From: Chloroflexota bacterium
Lineage (GTDB): Bacteria; Chloroflexota; UBA11872; VXOZ01
DNA length: 64,000 nucleotides
NCBI GenBank assembly: GCA_958295775.1
Contig: CATQHC010000002.1
Span: 779,663-843,662 of the forward strand
Direction of reading: 5' to 3'
Part shown: positions 1-8,324 of the stretch, one piece after another
Layout: each line of letters begins with the position of its first letter
Position numbering within the stretch: the first letter of the stretch is position 1
The notes under the pieces: generated by a model
What the model was told of the DNA's origin: nothing
Databases searched by the model: none
The model's input: only the letters and a program-made list of their open reading frames with translations
Translations under genes and position numbers: made by a program

Positions 1-1
1 T

Positions 2-193
2 ATTGAAGCTGAGAGCGAGACTTTTCGCAATGCCCTGGATGGCACGTTGGCGCGAGACTTCGGCACTTTGGCTTATGTCTACCAAATCTACGCTCCCACC
101 GTCGAGGCTGCCTGCGCCCACGCCGTGGACGTGGTGCGCGCGACAGTCAACGGAGTACAGGCCGCCGCCGCACTCAACCTTCGCAACGCCTGA
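2..193 (+). CDS. C-terminal end of an unrecognised protein (cut by window edge)
   Basis: A reading frame open from the left edge ends at TGA 191-193 and encodes 63 residues, including the stretches ESETFRNALDGTLARDFGTL and TVNGVQAAAALN. The composition, rich in Ala, Val and Asp with GC-ending codons, looks like a genuine alpha-helical protein C-terminus. I do not recognise the family. It ends about 28 bases before solute-binding-protein homology begins in another frame, so two unrelated gene fragments abut here. The SBP frame is also open across this stretch, but there it reads as low-complexity Pro/Arg/Thr sequence typical of a shadow frame. Confidence 0.5.
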   Translation: MEAESETFRNALDGTLARDFGTLAYVYQIYAPTVEAACAHAVDVVRATVNGVQAAAALNLRNA

Positions 194-221
194 ACCGGCG
201 TCCCAAGTAAACTCACAGTAT

Positions 222-743
222 TCGGTTGCATTTCAGCGGACTGCCATGATGAATCTGCTCATGGGTCAGTCCGGCCGTTGGGGCGGCCCCGATCCGGAGA
301 GCTTGCCGGTTGTAGCCGTGAAGTTTCTGAACGGTCCGCAAAACGATAAGGTGCCCAGCGGGGGCCGCGTCATGGAGCATTGGGGCAGCACGCAGCAACC
401 CGATGAGGCCTGGGACCTGATGCGCTTCTTCTTGACTGATCTGGAGGTGAATATCGCGACATTCACCATTCTCAAGTCCGGCCTGCCGCCCAACACCACC
501 TATTGGGACGACGAACGCCTTTACGTCAAGTCCGGTCGCCCGCCGCGCGAAATCGAAGCCTACATGGCCACGTTGCGCGAAGGCAAGGGCTACTACTGGC
601 AGGTGAACGGCGTGTGGAGCGCCTGGATCGGCGCCTACCGCACCGGCCAGCGCGCGATCTGGGCCGGGGAAGCTACGGTAGAGGAGGCAATGCAGCAAGC
701 CAGCAAGGAAGCACAGGCAGCGCTGGACGAGTATTACGGCTAG
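222..743 (+). pseudogene. 3' remnant of a family 1 extracellular solute-binding protein gene
   Basis: From about position 222 the frame encodes a protein segment closely resembling residues about 303-480 of the intact solute-binding protein at 2644-4086. Shared segments include FQRTAMMNL against WQRASMMNL, PDPESLP, SGRPPRE and YWQVNG, and both end in DEYY. The N-terminal two thirds, with the twin-arginine lipoprotein signal and the first lobe, are missing. No start codon or ribosome-binding site precedes the homology, and the open frame upstream is not SBP-like. The piece is therefore a truncated paralogue, left by deletion or recombination between duplicated SBP genes or created at an assembly join. 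A functional product is unlikely. Confidence 0.75.
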
Positions 744-791
744 CGAGGCTAATGTCTCTTGCTCCTTGTCTAGAGAAACGCAGGATGCCGA

Positions 792-824
792 ACGCGCCGC
801 TTCTCGCAATGAGTAGCGGCGCGT
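792..824 (+). terminator. hairpin after the SBP remnant
   Basis: ACGCGCCGCT (792-801) pairs perfectly with AGCGGCGCGT (815-824) around a 13-base loop, about 50 bases after the remnant's stop. Only a weak T-rich stretch (ATGTTTC) follows. It could serve the remnant and the convergent subtilase gene. Confidence 0.5.
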
Positions 825-902
825 ATGTTTCAATGTTCCCTCTTGCCAGCGCAGAAGCTCTCCAAATGAAGGCTGTGGCCATCACTCTTTCCCTCTGTTA
901 AT

Positions 903-2306
903 CTAAACCGGCATTTTCAGTGCCAATGCCCCCAATCGTACATCCGCCTGCAAGTAGAGCCTACCCTCTTGCCGCTGCCGCTCAGAGAGTTGGCCCCGAG
1001 GATCGCAGACGACCACCAGGCTGTCCTTACCTTCCGGTATTCGGAAGGGCACCTCACACACCGCTTCCTCGCGTCCGATTACTGTCGGCACTAGTGCATG
1101 TCCCAGTTGCATGCCGCCGCCCTCGTCAATCGGCCCATCAAAGACCATCAGTGCCACGTCGTGTGCGTCAATCACCCCTCTGTTCGCCACACTTACCTGT
1201 ACACGACCGATCTCTCGATTTAACTCAGCTACCTCCACCGCTGCGATTTCCAGGTCGCATTCCACGCGGTCGACTGACACAGCCGCATGGGCATCGATAA
1301 GGCCGTGGCCCATAAACGGATTCCAGCCGCTGCCACCGGCCGGCTGCTTCGCGGTGTTGCGTATTACCATCCTGACCTGCTCGGCCGTAAGGCCGGGATG
1401 TCGCGACCATACGAGCCCCGCGAGGCCGGAGACATGTCCTATTGCCATGCAGCCGCCCGACCACTCCACGTAACCGCCGTGCTCACCGGTAATCGTACTA
1501 AGAACGCCGTATTCCGCTTGGGGATGAGCACCCAGCGCGGCTGCCATAACGTCTCCTTCCGCCAGCGGCAGAATGCGCCGCGAGGGATCATTCGCAAGGT
1601 CGTAGTCACGCCAGCCGGACGGCGCCGCGACCTCCGTGAGGTCGCCGTAGTCGCTAAAATCGGCCATGCGGCCGCTCTTGTCCGCCGAAGCCACATTGAC
1701 CACCCCCGGGCAGAGCGCGGGATACTTGGCGACATTGTGGGCCTGATTGCCGCCGGTGGCATTGATTATGAGCACATTGTGCTGCAGGGCGTACCGGCAG
1801 GCCTCCAGCAGTTCCTCCGAATGCGGCGGAGTCCAGGCGCTGTAGATCGTAGGCAGGCCGTGCTTGGTAGTGTACATGTAGCCCACGTCGCTCAGATTGA
1901 TGACCCGCGCGCCGTTGTCCACGGCAAATCGGATCCCGCGCGCGAGCTCGCCATCGTGGTAGGTATTGACCCGCACGGGAAGAATACGGCACTCCGGCGC
2001 GACCCCGGCAATGCCGATACCGTTGTCAGCGCGTGCGGCAATAATGCCGCAAATGTGGGTGCCGTGATCGGTAGAGTCCTTGTGTTTGCGCGGTCGCGAG
2101 GTGTCGTCCAGGCTATCGTCATCCTCCCACAAGTCCCATCCCGGCAGAATCTGGCCCTCCAGGTCGGGATGCCCGACATCAATTCCTTTCTCGATGACAG
2201 CCACCACCACGTCCGGGCTGCCGCGCGTTGTTTCCCAGGCGTCCGGGGCCCTCATGAGCTGCAATCCCCATTGCTGTGCAAACAGTGGGTCATTAACTGG
2301 CACCAT
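903..2306 (-). CDS. subtilase-fold (S8) protein with altered catalytic residues
   Basis: The 467-residue protein has the S8 subtilase core, but two catalytic positions are changed. The Asp motif normally read as V-I-D-T/S-G reads VAVIEKGID, giving Glu39. His81 is kept in DHGTH. The Ser motif normally read as G-T-S-M-A reads SGGCMAIGHVSG, giving Cys286. The oxyanion Asn187 is kept (ATGGNQ). Residues about 345-467 form a beta-sandwich-like tail with a CARDB-type stretch (VANRGVIDAHDVAL). There is no signal peptide or prodomain. The start at 2306 is chosen over an upstream ATG at 2387 because AAGGA lies 8 bases before it and because the likely promoter at 2390-2418 would start transcription near 2383. 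It may be a cysteine-type protease or a non-catalytic binding protein; activity cannot be decided from sequence. It lies between two related SBP genes, divergent from the intact one. Confidence 0.85.
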   Translation of the reverse strand: MVPVNDPLFAQQWGLQLMRAPDAWETTRGSPDVVVAVIEKGIDVGHPDLEGQILPGWDLWEDDDSLDDTSRPRKHKDSTDHGTHICGIIAARADNGIGIAGVAPECRILPVRVNTYHDGELARGIRFAVDNGARVINLSDVGYMYTTKHGLPTIYSAWTPPHSEELLEACRYALQHNVLIINATGGNQAHNVAKYPALCPGVVNVASADKSGRMADFSDYGDLTEVAAPSGWRDYDLANDPSRRILPLAEGDVMAAALGAHPQAEYGVLSTITGEHGGYVEWSGGCMAIGHVSGLAGLVWSRHPGLTAEQVRMVIRNTAKQPAGGSGWNPFMGHGLIDAHAAVSVDRVECDLEIAAVEVAELNREIGRVQVSVANRGVIDAHDVALMVFDGPIDEGGGMQLGHALVPTVIGREEAVCEVPFRIPEGKDSLVVVCDPRGQLSERQRQEGRLYLQADVRLGALALKMPV

Positions 2307-2389
2307 AGTCTCTATCCTTAATTGGCGCTTGGCACATGGCTTACCCTCAGTGTATACAGAATGGTGTTGGAGAGGCTCAACCTGCATTC

Positions 2390-2418
2390 ACTATAACTTG
2401 CTTAAATAGCCTTTTCAA
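2390..2418 (-). promoter_or_regulatory. promoter of the subtilase-like gene
   Basis: Read on the minus strand: TTGAAA (-35), 17 bases, TATAGT (-10). Each box matches the sigma-70 consensus at 5 of 6 positions. Transcription would start near 2383, about 77 bases before the chosen ATG. Confidence 0.6.
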
Positions 2419-2448
2419 TCCCTTAATGGTGTGAATCCTTCTCTCAAC

Positions 2449-2476
2449 TTGACGACAAGGGATTGAATAGTACATT
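2449..2476 (+). promoter_or_regulatory. promoter of the solute-binding protein gene
   Basis: TTGACG, 16 bases, TACATT; a good -35 and a fair -10. Predicted start near 2483, leaving a leader of about 160 bases before the ATG at 2644. Confidence 0.5.
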
Positions 2477-2643
2477 ATCGGTATGAGTATCAGCGTTCTG
2501 CAGAGCGCCAACTCTGTTTGTTTCGAAAGGGGGGGTTCCAAAAGAGATATTGGCAGGATTGTGTCCATGGCGGATGGCCATGTGCCCAACATCCGCTCTG
2601 GCGATCCGACTGATAGAAACCAAAGTTCAAGAGAGGGAAAGAA

Positions 2644-4086
2644 ATGTCATTTGCACGAAGCCGTATTACGCGTCGACACATGCTCGCCGGTACTGGTGGC
2701 ATTCTTGGCGCGATCGCGCTGGCAGCGTGCGGCACCGCCATGCCGGCCGATTCCGGTGAGATGCCGGAGCAGGAAGACGAAGCGCCCGCCGCCGAAGAAC
2801 AGCAGCCCATGGAGAAGGTCACGGTATCCGTCAGGTGGATTTCCAACGACCTTACGCTGGTGGAACCATTTTACGAAAAGCTCATTGTCGCGAAATTCAA
2901 CGAAGCGTACCCAAACATCGACCTGGATTGGGCTGGTGATACCTACCGCGACACCATGAATCAGCTCAACACGCAGCTTGCGGCCGGCGAGGCACCCGAC
3001 GTGTTCCACAACGACGGGGTCTTCTTCGCCCGAAATCGCGACGCAGGGTACGCCCGCGCGATCACTGAATATATCCAGAGAGATTCCAGCCAGCTTCAAG
3101 GTATTCGCGGCCCTGAATTCTTTACTGATGAGAAGCAGGACGTGTATGGCGTCTCGATGAACATCGGTGGTGCGGCCTTCGCCTACAATACCGACCACTT
3201 CGACCGCTTCGGCATCAACCGCCTGCCGGCTGAAGGCATCGACTGGAACCCGGATGACGGCGGCACACTCCTGGAGATCGCACAGGAGATAACCGGTCGA
3301 GGGGAGAACGAAGACCCCAAGATCTGGGGCTTTTTCAACAATAAGCAAATCACCTTCGACGTGCTAGGTATGCTGATACAGAACGGCACCAACTTCCTCA
3401 CGGATGACTACCGTCGTTCACGGATGCACGAGCCGGAGTTCATCTCGACTATTCAATTCCTGTGGGACCTGGAGTTCAAGCATCGGGTCTCGCCAAGTCC
3501 TGATGACGTTGATGATCTGAACGCCTCGTTGCCGGAAGGCTCAACTTACCACTCGCCATTTGCCTGGCAGCGGGCTTCCATGATGAATCTCGGAATCGGC
3601 CAGTCCGGTTCCTGGGGTTCGCCGGATCCGGAGAGCCTGCCCATCGTCGCCGTACAGTATCTCAACGGCCCGGAAAATAGCGTGGTGCCTGGCGGCGGTC
3701 GCATCGTAGAGATGTGGGGCAGCACTGAGGTGCCCGATGAGGCTTGGGAAGTCATGAAGTTCCCCTTGATCGACCACGAGGTACAGGTGGCAGTCTTCAC
3801 GATCCTGCGTGACGGGTTGCCGGCCAATACCAACACGTGGGGCGATTCACGTCTGCTCGAGCGCAGCGGCCGGCCGCCGCGTGAGGTGGAAGCCTACATG
3901 GCGCCTCACCTGGAAGGCTTGGGCCAGTACTGGCAAGTAAACGGAGCCTGGCGCGAGTGGGTCGGGGCGTTCCGCAGCCAGCAGGCTCGTGCGTGGGCAC
4001 AGGAAGTCACCGTCGAGGAAGCCATGCAAACTGCAAGCGAACTCGCACAAGTTGTCCTTGACGAGTACTACGCCGACCAGGGATAG
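2644..4086 (+). CDS. ABC transporter family 1 extracellular solute-binding lipoprotein
   Basis: This is the 480-residue substrate-capturing lipoprotein of a carbohydrate-type ABC importer. The N-terminus carries a twin-arginine-like SRITRRHML followed by a hydrophobic segment and the lipobox LAAC (Cys29), then an acidic Glu/Ala linker to about residue 55. The remainder is the SBP_bac_1 two-lobe fold (FNEAYPNIDL, AAGEAPDVF, GGGRIVEMWGST). The start is supported by a GAGGGA-type ribosome-binding site. No permease or ATPase gene lies nearby, so it must share membrane subunits encoded elsewhere or be a solitary receptor. A truncated paralogue sits 1.9 kb upstream. Substrate is unknown; sugar is the family default. 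Confidence 0.9.
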   Translation: MSFARSRITRRHMLAGTGGILGAIALAACGTAMPADSGEMPEQEDEAPAAEEQQPMEKVTVSVRWISNDLTLVEPFYEKLIVAKFNEAYPNIDLDWAGDTYRDTMNQLNTQLAAGEAPDVFHNDGVFFARNRDAGYARAITEYIQRDSSQLQGIRGPEFFTDEKQDVYGVSMNIGGAAFAYNTDHFDRFGINRLPAEGIDWNPDDGGTLLEIAQEITGRGENEDPKIWGFFNNKQITFDVLGMLIQNGTNFLTDDYRRSRMHEPEFISTIQFLWDLEFKHRVSPSPDDVDDLNASLPEGSTYHSPFAWQRASMMNLGIGQSGSWGSPDPESLPIVAVQYLNGPENSVVPGGGRIVEMWGSTEVPDEAWEVMKFPLIDHEVQVAVFTILRDGLPANTNTWGDSRLLERSGRPPREVEAYMAPHLEGLGQYWQVNGAWREWVGAFRSQQARAWAQEVTVEEAMQTASELAQVVLDEYYADQG

Positions 4087-4112
4087 GCTCCTATCACACT
4101 TGTCCAATGCGA

Positions 4113-4149
4113 ACGAGGAGGGTGTTTTTCCACCCTCCTCGTTTCTTTT
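4113..4149 (+). terminator. intrinsic terminator after the SBP gene
   Basis: A perfect 12-bp stem, ACGAGGAGGGTG (4113-4124) with CACCCTCCTCGT (4131-4142), has a 6-base loop and is followed by TTCTTTTC. It starts 26 bases after the SBP stop codon. Confidence 0.9.
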
Positions 4150-4329
4150 CGTGCGTCTGAGACACGCTTATCTTCTATGGATTGGATAATCTTCACAAGT
4201 GTGATATTGCTTTGCTTAAGCGGAGATGATTTCGCCTAGAAACGTATGCCAGCATACAGACGAGTGGGTAAACCTACTTTATCCTGGTAGTGAGACCCTA
4301 GCGGACGAGAGCTAACATTCTGAGACTGC

Positions 4330-4360
4330 ACGTCATTCCGAGCACTGCGAGGAATCTTGG
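4330..4360. repeat. dispersed repeat of the CATTCCGAG...GAGGAATCTTGG type
   Basis: GTCATTCCGAG, a short spacer and GCGAGGAATCTTGG resemble an intergenic repeat known from many bacterial genomes, in which ATTCC and GGAAT form inverted arms. Only one copy is seen in this window, so its repeat status rests on recognition of the motif. Confidence 0.5.
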
Positions 4361-4455
4361 GCCAGGGCACAGGACGCTCTTGTGCTCCCGTTCCTCAACA
4401 TGGCAGCTTGCGCAGCACAGCGCTCTCGCGGCACGCTTCAGACGAGCGGTCGCTG

Positions 4456-4469
4456 TCAGTGTACACTGA
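4456..4469. promoter_or_regulatory. perfect 14-bp palindrome upstream of ccdA
   Basis: TCAGTGTACACTGA is a perfect dyad centred 58 bases before the ccdA start. It is a plausible operator for a dimeric repressor, but the regulator is unknown. Confidence 0.4.
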
Positions 4470-4520
4470 TTCTATGACTGGTCGGCAGTGTCCGCGCTGC
4501 ATTAGGAGGTTAGCAGCACA

Positions 4521-5234
4521 GTGACGCCAATTCTCACTGCCCTTATCGCGTTTGGCGCCGGCATAGCCTCTTTTCTCTCACCGTGCGTACTGCCGCTTGT
4601 ACCGGCCTACATTGGTCATTTGGCGGGAACGAGTGTGTCTGAGGAGCAGGACGCCCAAGCAACGATGCGCACCGTCGCCCACGCGGCCTTTTTCGTACTC
4701 GGCTTTTCTACCATCTTTGTGCTGCTTTGGACACTCATCGGACTGGTGGGCTGGGCAATTCAGGGGTACACCTTCTATCTGCGCTACATCGGAGGTGTGA
4801 TTCTCGTCATTTTCGGGCTGCACGTTGCCGGAGTCTTTCGCGTGCGCTGGCTCAACCAAGAGCGCCGAGTCTACGTCGACCGCAGCCGCCCGCGCAGCTA
4901 TCTTACTTCGTGGCTTGTCGGCCTCACATTTGCCGCGGGCTGGACGCCCTGCATCGGCCCGATCCTCGCCGGCATTATCGCGCTTGCCTCTACGCGCGAC
5001 ACGGTGGGCCAGGGCTCGCTGCTCCTAGCCCTCTATTCCGCAGGTCTGGGCATACCCTTCCTGCTGACGGCAGTCGGACTCTCGCGCGCGGTCCCAGTTT
5101 TGCGCTGGATGAATCGTCACGCCCACACAGTGGAGGTAGTGAGCGGCGGGCTGCTAATTTTCATAGGCGTGCTCATGTTCACGAACACCTTTGCCCAACT
5201 CGCGCGTTACTTCACCTGGATACCGGTGTTCTAA
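4521..5234 (+). CDS. ccdA: cytochrome c biogenesis / thiol-disulfide transmembrane protein CcdA
   Basis: CcdA carries electrons across the membrane from cytoplasmic thioredoxin to extracytoplasmic thiol oxidoreductases used for haem attachment to cytochrome c. The 237-residue protein has about six membrane segments and both hallmark cysteine motifs, SFLSPCVLPLVPAY near the N-terminus and AGWTPCIGP in the middle, which supply the redox-active pair. The GTG start follows AGGAGGT with a 10-base spacer. It stands alone, with no resA or ccsB neighbour, but lies next to a molybdenum respiratory oxidoreductase operon, so a general role in respiratory-protein maturation is plausible. A 14-bp palindrome upstream may control it. 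Confidence 0.9.
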   Translation: MTPILTALIAFGAGIASFLSPCVLPLVPAYIGHLAGTSVSEEQDAQATMRTVAHAAFFVLGFSTIFVLLWTLIGLVGWAIQGYTFYLRYIGGVILVIFGLHVAGVFRVRWLNQERRVYVDRSRPRSYLTSWLVGLTFAAGWTPCIGPILAGIIALASTRDTVGQGSLLLALYSAGLGIPFLLTAVGLSRAVPVLRWMNRHAHTVEVVSGGLLIFIGVLMFTNTFAQLARYFTWIPVF

Positions 5235-5289
5235 GCAAATCCAAGCCGACGTGGACATTGCGGCAAGTGCGATGCGCTAATATCGGTAG

Positions 5290-5398
5290 CGCGGGTTTGA
5301 AACCTGCGCCTGCTTGCAGTGCGAAAAGCCCCCCCCCCCCCGATTCACCCATCGAACTTTCGACAAGCTCAGGACAGGCACGCTCAGGGCGAACGGAA
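5290..5398. repeat. composite of dispersed repeats with a 13-base C tract
   Basis: This non-coding stretch has three parts. GCGGGTTTGAAACCTGC (from about 5291) is an inverted-repeat unit. A run of 13 consecutive C occupies 5329-5341. At 5342-5398, CATCGAACTTTCGACAAG, CTCAGGACAGGC and CTCAGGGCGAACGG resemble a dispersed repeat I know from many environmental genomes. The C run is prone to replication slippage and sequencing error. Confidence 0.5.
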
Positions 5399-5453
5399 GG
5401 GAACCTCCGTGACAAAGAATGACCCAACGGTCGCCCTAGCCCCTTAAATGCAC

Positions 5454-5479
5454 GAACGTGGAGTGTTTGCTCCACGTTC
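5454..5479. terminator. hairpin between convergent ccdA and molybdoenzyme genes
   Basis: GAACGTGGAG (5454-5463) pairs perfectly with CTCCACGTTC (5470-5479) around a 6-base loop. It lies between convergent genes and can act on both strands, although neither side has a long T run. Confidence 0.6.
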
Positions 5480-5521
5480 TCAGGTGCGTTCAATCTCGCG
5501 ATTGCGTCTCCAACAACGGCA

Positions 5522-8305
5522 TCAAGGCACGCGATAGACCTCCGCCGCCGGTTTTACGGGGCGTGGAATCCACAGAGGACGGCGCAACGCATTCGCGCCC
5601 GCCGCCGGCCGCGTCTTCTTCAGCCATTCCAGGTAGACTTCGTGTGACTTATTGGTATCCACGAAAACGTCACCGTAGCGGTCGTCGGCTGCCGCGGCTC
5701 CTACCGTGACCTTCTGATGCCAGCAATGCATGCCGCTTACCGGATCGGGATGGACGGGAAACGTCAGATTCTGATGCACGCCGGAATCTTTCCACCAGAC
5801 GCGGTCTGAATCCGGGTCCGGGCTCTTGAACGGTCCCACGCCTTCAATTTGGCGCATGAACCACTGCCCATCCTTCACTTGCTTCAAGTCCACGTGGGCC
5901 GTCGACCAGCGCTCGCCACCAGTCTCCTTGGAAAGACGCCAGCGTCCCAAATGGTGCGAACAGGCCACAATCCCCGGTCGGATGCCTTCGGTAACCCACA
6001 CTCGGATCACAAAATACCCAACTTCAGTATTCACCCTTGCCAAGTCGCCGGTTTCAAAATTGAGACGCTCGGCGTCCTTTGGGTGCACCCAGAGCGGATT
6101 GGTGTGCGAAATCTCATACAGCCACTTGGCATTTCCCGCCCGCGTATGGATGAGTGTCGGCAGACGGAACGTTGGCAACAGAACGTACTCACCCTTGCCG
6201 TGATCGATGTTATCTCGATGCACGTGACTCCTGATGTAGGTCGGCACGGCGTATTCCGACCACTTGAACTCGCGCATTGTATCGGAGAAGAACTCCAGCT
6301 TGCGGGAAGGTGTATGGAACCCTTCAACCGCCGTGCCATCCACCTCTACTCCAAGCACTTCACCGTTCTTCCGCACCTGGTGCGTAACGGGATCAACCTC
6401 TGCCCCGTCAAGCTGCTCGGCGGTCAGCGGGTTTTCATGCACAGCGTAGGTGTCCCGCTTCACTTCGAATGCGCCATACTTGCGCATATACGCGAGGGGC
6501 GCAAGCTCCTCTTTCTCCGCAGCCTCCGGCAGTCCCGGTACACTATTCTCGAATATCCACTGGTAGTATTCGCTTATCGTCAGCTTTTCACCGGGACGGT
6601 ATGGAGACTCGAAGAATTCCCGCACGCCCAAGCTGCCGTCGGGGTCGATGCGCCACGAGAGCTCGATCCAAAACTCATCCTCTTCCCACACTTCACCGGG
6701 ATTTGCTTCGTAAGTGAACTCGACGGCATCACCGTTTTTCTCACGCGCCACCCGCAGCACCGGTTGCCGAAACGCGATCCACGCGCCGGCCTGCGTCTCC
6801 TGGCTCATCAGGTCGTGGCGCTCCGCGCCGTTACCCATGGGCAGTACGTAGTCCGCGAACCACGCCGTTTCGCTCCAGACCGGCGTCAATGCCGCGTGCA
6901 CGCCGACCTTTTCTTCGTCGCTGAGCATCTCAATCCACGAGGCCCCGTCCGGATTCGTCCACACGGGATTGTAGACGCGGGTGAAGTAGGTATCCACCTT
7001 GCCGCGTCCCTCTTTAAGGAAGTGCGGCAGCAGAATGCTCATCTCGTGATGCGCCAGCGGATACTCCTTCGGCCACAGAAGCTCGCTCCACACCTGCTGT
7101 GGCGGCGGCTTGATGTAGGGCGCGGGCGCAAATTTATTCCAACTGTTGGGAGAGGTGCCGCCGCGCGTACCGATACTGCCAGTCAGCACACCGAGAAAGG
7201 TCAGGCAGCGTGACACCTGCCAGCCACCCTCGTTGCCGGAAGCCGCGCTGCGCCAGACATGGCTGGCAAAGGCTGTGCCCGCCGCGGCGATTTCACGCGC
7301 CACCGCCACGATCTGGCTAGCATCTACCCCACTCTCCTGCTCCGCAAACTCCGCTGTGTACGAGGCATAAAACTCTTTGATGGCGGCAATAAAATTGTCG
7401 AATGTTGCATCCATGTCAGGATGCTCAGTGCGCATGTACTCGTGCCAATTCAGCCACTTCTCCATGAATTCGCGGTTGTAGAGGTCTTCCTGCAAAATGA
7501 CATTCGCCATGGCAAGCAGCATTGCTGCCTCAGAACCCGGCCACGACGAGAGCCAATAGTCGGCGCGCGAGGCCGTGTTGGAGAGCCGCGTATCGATTAC
7601 GGCGATCTTCGCGCCGGAGAGTTTGCCCTCGATGATGCGCTGGGCATGGGGATTGAAATAGTGTCCAGTCTCAAGATGAGCGCTGATGAGGAGCATAAAC
7701 CGTGAGTTGGCATGGTCGGGCGAGGGTCGGTCCGCGCCTTGCCAGAGCGTGTACCCAAGACGCGCGCCGGATGAGCAAACATTCGTGTGGCTGTTGTGCC
7801 CGTCCACACCCCAAGCCTGGAGCACTCGGTCCATGTAGCCATCATGGCCGGGACGGCCGACGTGGTACATCACCTCGGTGCGGCGGTCTTCCTGTAAGGC
7901 CTTACGAATACGCGCCGCGAGGGAATCGAGTACTTCATCCCACGTGGTGCGTTCCCATTCACCTGAGCCGCGGGGCCCGGTGCGCTTCATGGGATAGAGG
8001 ATGCGCTCAGGATCGTGCACTTGGTTGATGGTCGCCGGACCCTTCGCACAGTTACGGCCGCGACTGCCAGGATGCGCCGGATTGCCCTCAAACTTGCGGA
8101 TGCGCATGTCTTCTTTATCGATATATGCCAGCAGGCCGCACGCGGCCTCGCAGTTGAAGCACACCGTCGGCACCAGCATATAATTCTTGGGGACTTTCTG
8201 GGGCCAGGCTTCCGGGTCGTATTCAGTCCAGTCGTCCCACTGCTCTACCGGAGGGTAGTTCGCAAGCTGACCTGACTCGGGAAACTGTGGTTTGAAAACC
8301 GACAT
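5522..8305 (-). CDS. molybdopterin oxidoreductase catalytic subunit (DMSO reductase superfamily, PsrA/PhsA-like)
   Basis: This 927-residue protein is the molybdenum-bis-MGD subunit of a complex iron-sulfur molybdoenzyme. Near the N-terminus C49-x2-C52-x3-C56-x29-C86 binds a [4Fe-4S] cluster. HTNVCSSGARLGY places Cys177 as the probable molybdenum ligand, as in polysulfide, tetrathionate and arsenate reductase-type enzymes. The C-terminal region has the molybdopterin-dinucleotide-binding fold (THTNPLWVHPKDAERLNF). No twin-arginine signal is present at the N-terminus, so the enzyme appears to work in the cytoplasm, unlike most PsrA relatives. GAGGAG lies before the ATG. It begins 19 bases after the fused ferredoxin-NrfD gene and forms an operon with it. 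The natural substrate cannot be read from sequence. Confidence 0.9.
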   Translation of the reverse strand: MSVFKPQFPESGQLANYPPVEQWDDWTEYDPEAWPQKVPKNYMLVPTVCFNCEAACGLLAYIDKEDMRIRKFEGNPAHPGSRGRNCAKGPATINQVHDPERILYPMKRTGPRGSGEWERTTWDEVLDSLAARIRKALQEDRRTEVMYHVGRPGHDGYMDRVLQAWGVDGHNSHTNVCSSGARLGYTLWQGADRPSPDHANSRFMLLISAHLETGHYFNPHAQRIIEGKLSGAKIAVIDTRLSNTASRADYWLSSWPGSEAAMLLAMANVILQEDLYNREFMEKWLNWHEYMRTEHPDMDATFDNFIAAIKEFYASYTAEFAEQESGVDASQIVAVAREIAAAGTAFASHVWRSAASGNEGGWQVSRCLTFLGVLTGSIGTRGGTSPNSWNKFAPAPYIKPPPQQVWSELLWPKEYPLAHHEMSILLPHFLKEGRGKVDTYFTRVYNPVWTNPDGASWIEMLSDEEKVGVHAALTPVWSETAWFADYVLPMGNGAERHDLMSQETQAGAWIAFRQPVLRVAREKNGDAVEFTYEANPGEVWEEDEFWIELSWRIDPDGSLGVREFFESPYRPGEKLTISEYYQWIFENSVPGLPEAAEKEELAPLAYMRKYGAFEVKRDTYAVHENPLTAEQLDGAEVDPVTHQVRKNGEVLGVEVDGTAVEGFHTPSRKLEFFSDTMREFKWSEYAVPTYIRSHVHRDNIDHGKGEYVLLPTFRLPTLIHTRAGNAKWLYEISHTNPLWVHPKDAERLNFETGDLARVNTEVGYFVIRVWVTEGIRPGIVACSHHLGRWRLSKETGGERWSTAHVDLKQVKDGQWFMRQIEGVGPFKSPDPDSDRVWWKDSGVHQNLTFPVHPDPVSGMHCWHQKVTVGAAAADDRYGDVFVDTNKSHEVYLEWLKKTRPAAGANALRRPLWIPRPVKPAAEVYRVP

Positions 8306-8324
8306 TACGCGGTAGCTCCTCTCG

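Larger units (their letters stand above)
2307..2643. other. divergent intergenic region with two promoters
   Basis: No gene is seen. The region holds a minus promoter for the subtilase-like gene, a plus promoter for the SBP gene, and a leader of about 160 bases before the SBP start. The leader contains a small hairpin, GCGGATG (2570-2576) with CATCCGC (2590-2596). Confidence 0.6.
4150..4520. other. intergenic region with dispersed repeat and palindrome
   Basis: No gene is seen. It contains a dispersed-repeat-like unit at 4330-4360 and a perfect palindrome at 4456-4469 ahead of ccdA. Confidence 0.6.

Noticed and set aside
1287-2321. 344-residue plus-strand open frame
   Set aside because: Antisense shadow of the subtilase-fold gene; basic, low-complexity product, while the minus strand carries clear family motifs.
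2307-2387. upstream ATG (2387) as start of the subtilase-like gene
   Set aside because: It lies at or before the predicted transcription start and lacks a ribosome-binding site; the ATG at 2306 has AAGGA 8 bases upstream.
5849-7213. 454-residue plus-strand open frame
   Set aside because: Antisense shadow of the molybdopterin oxidoreductase gene, without any recognisable domain.
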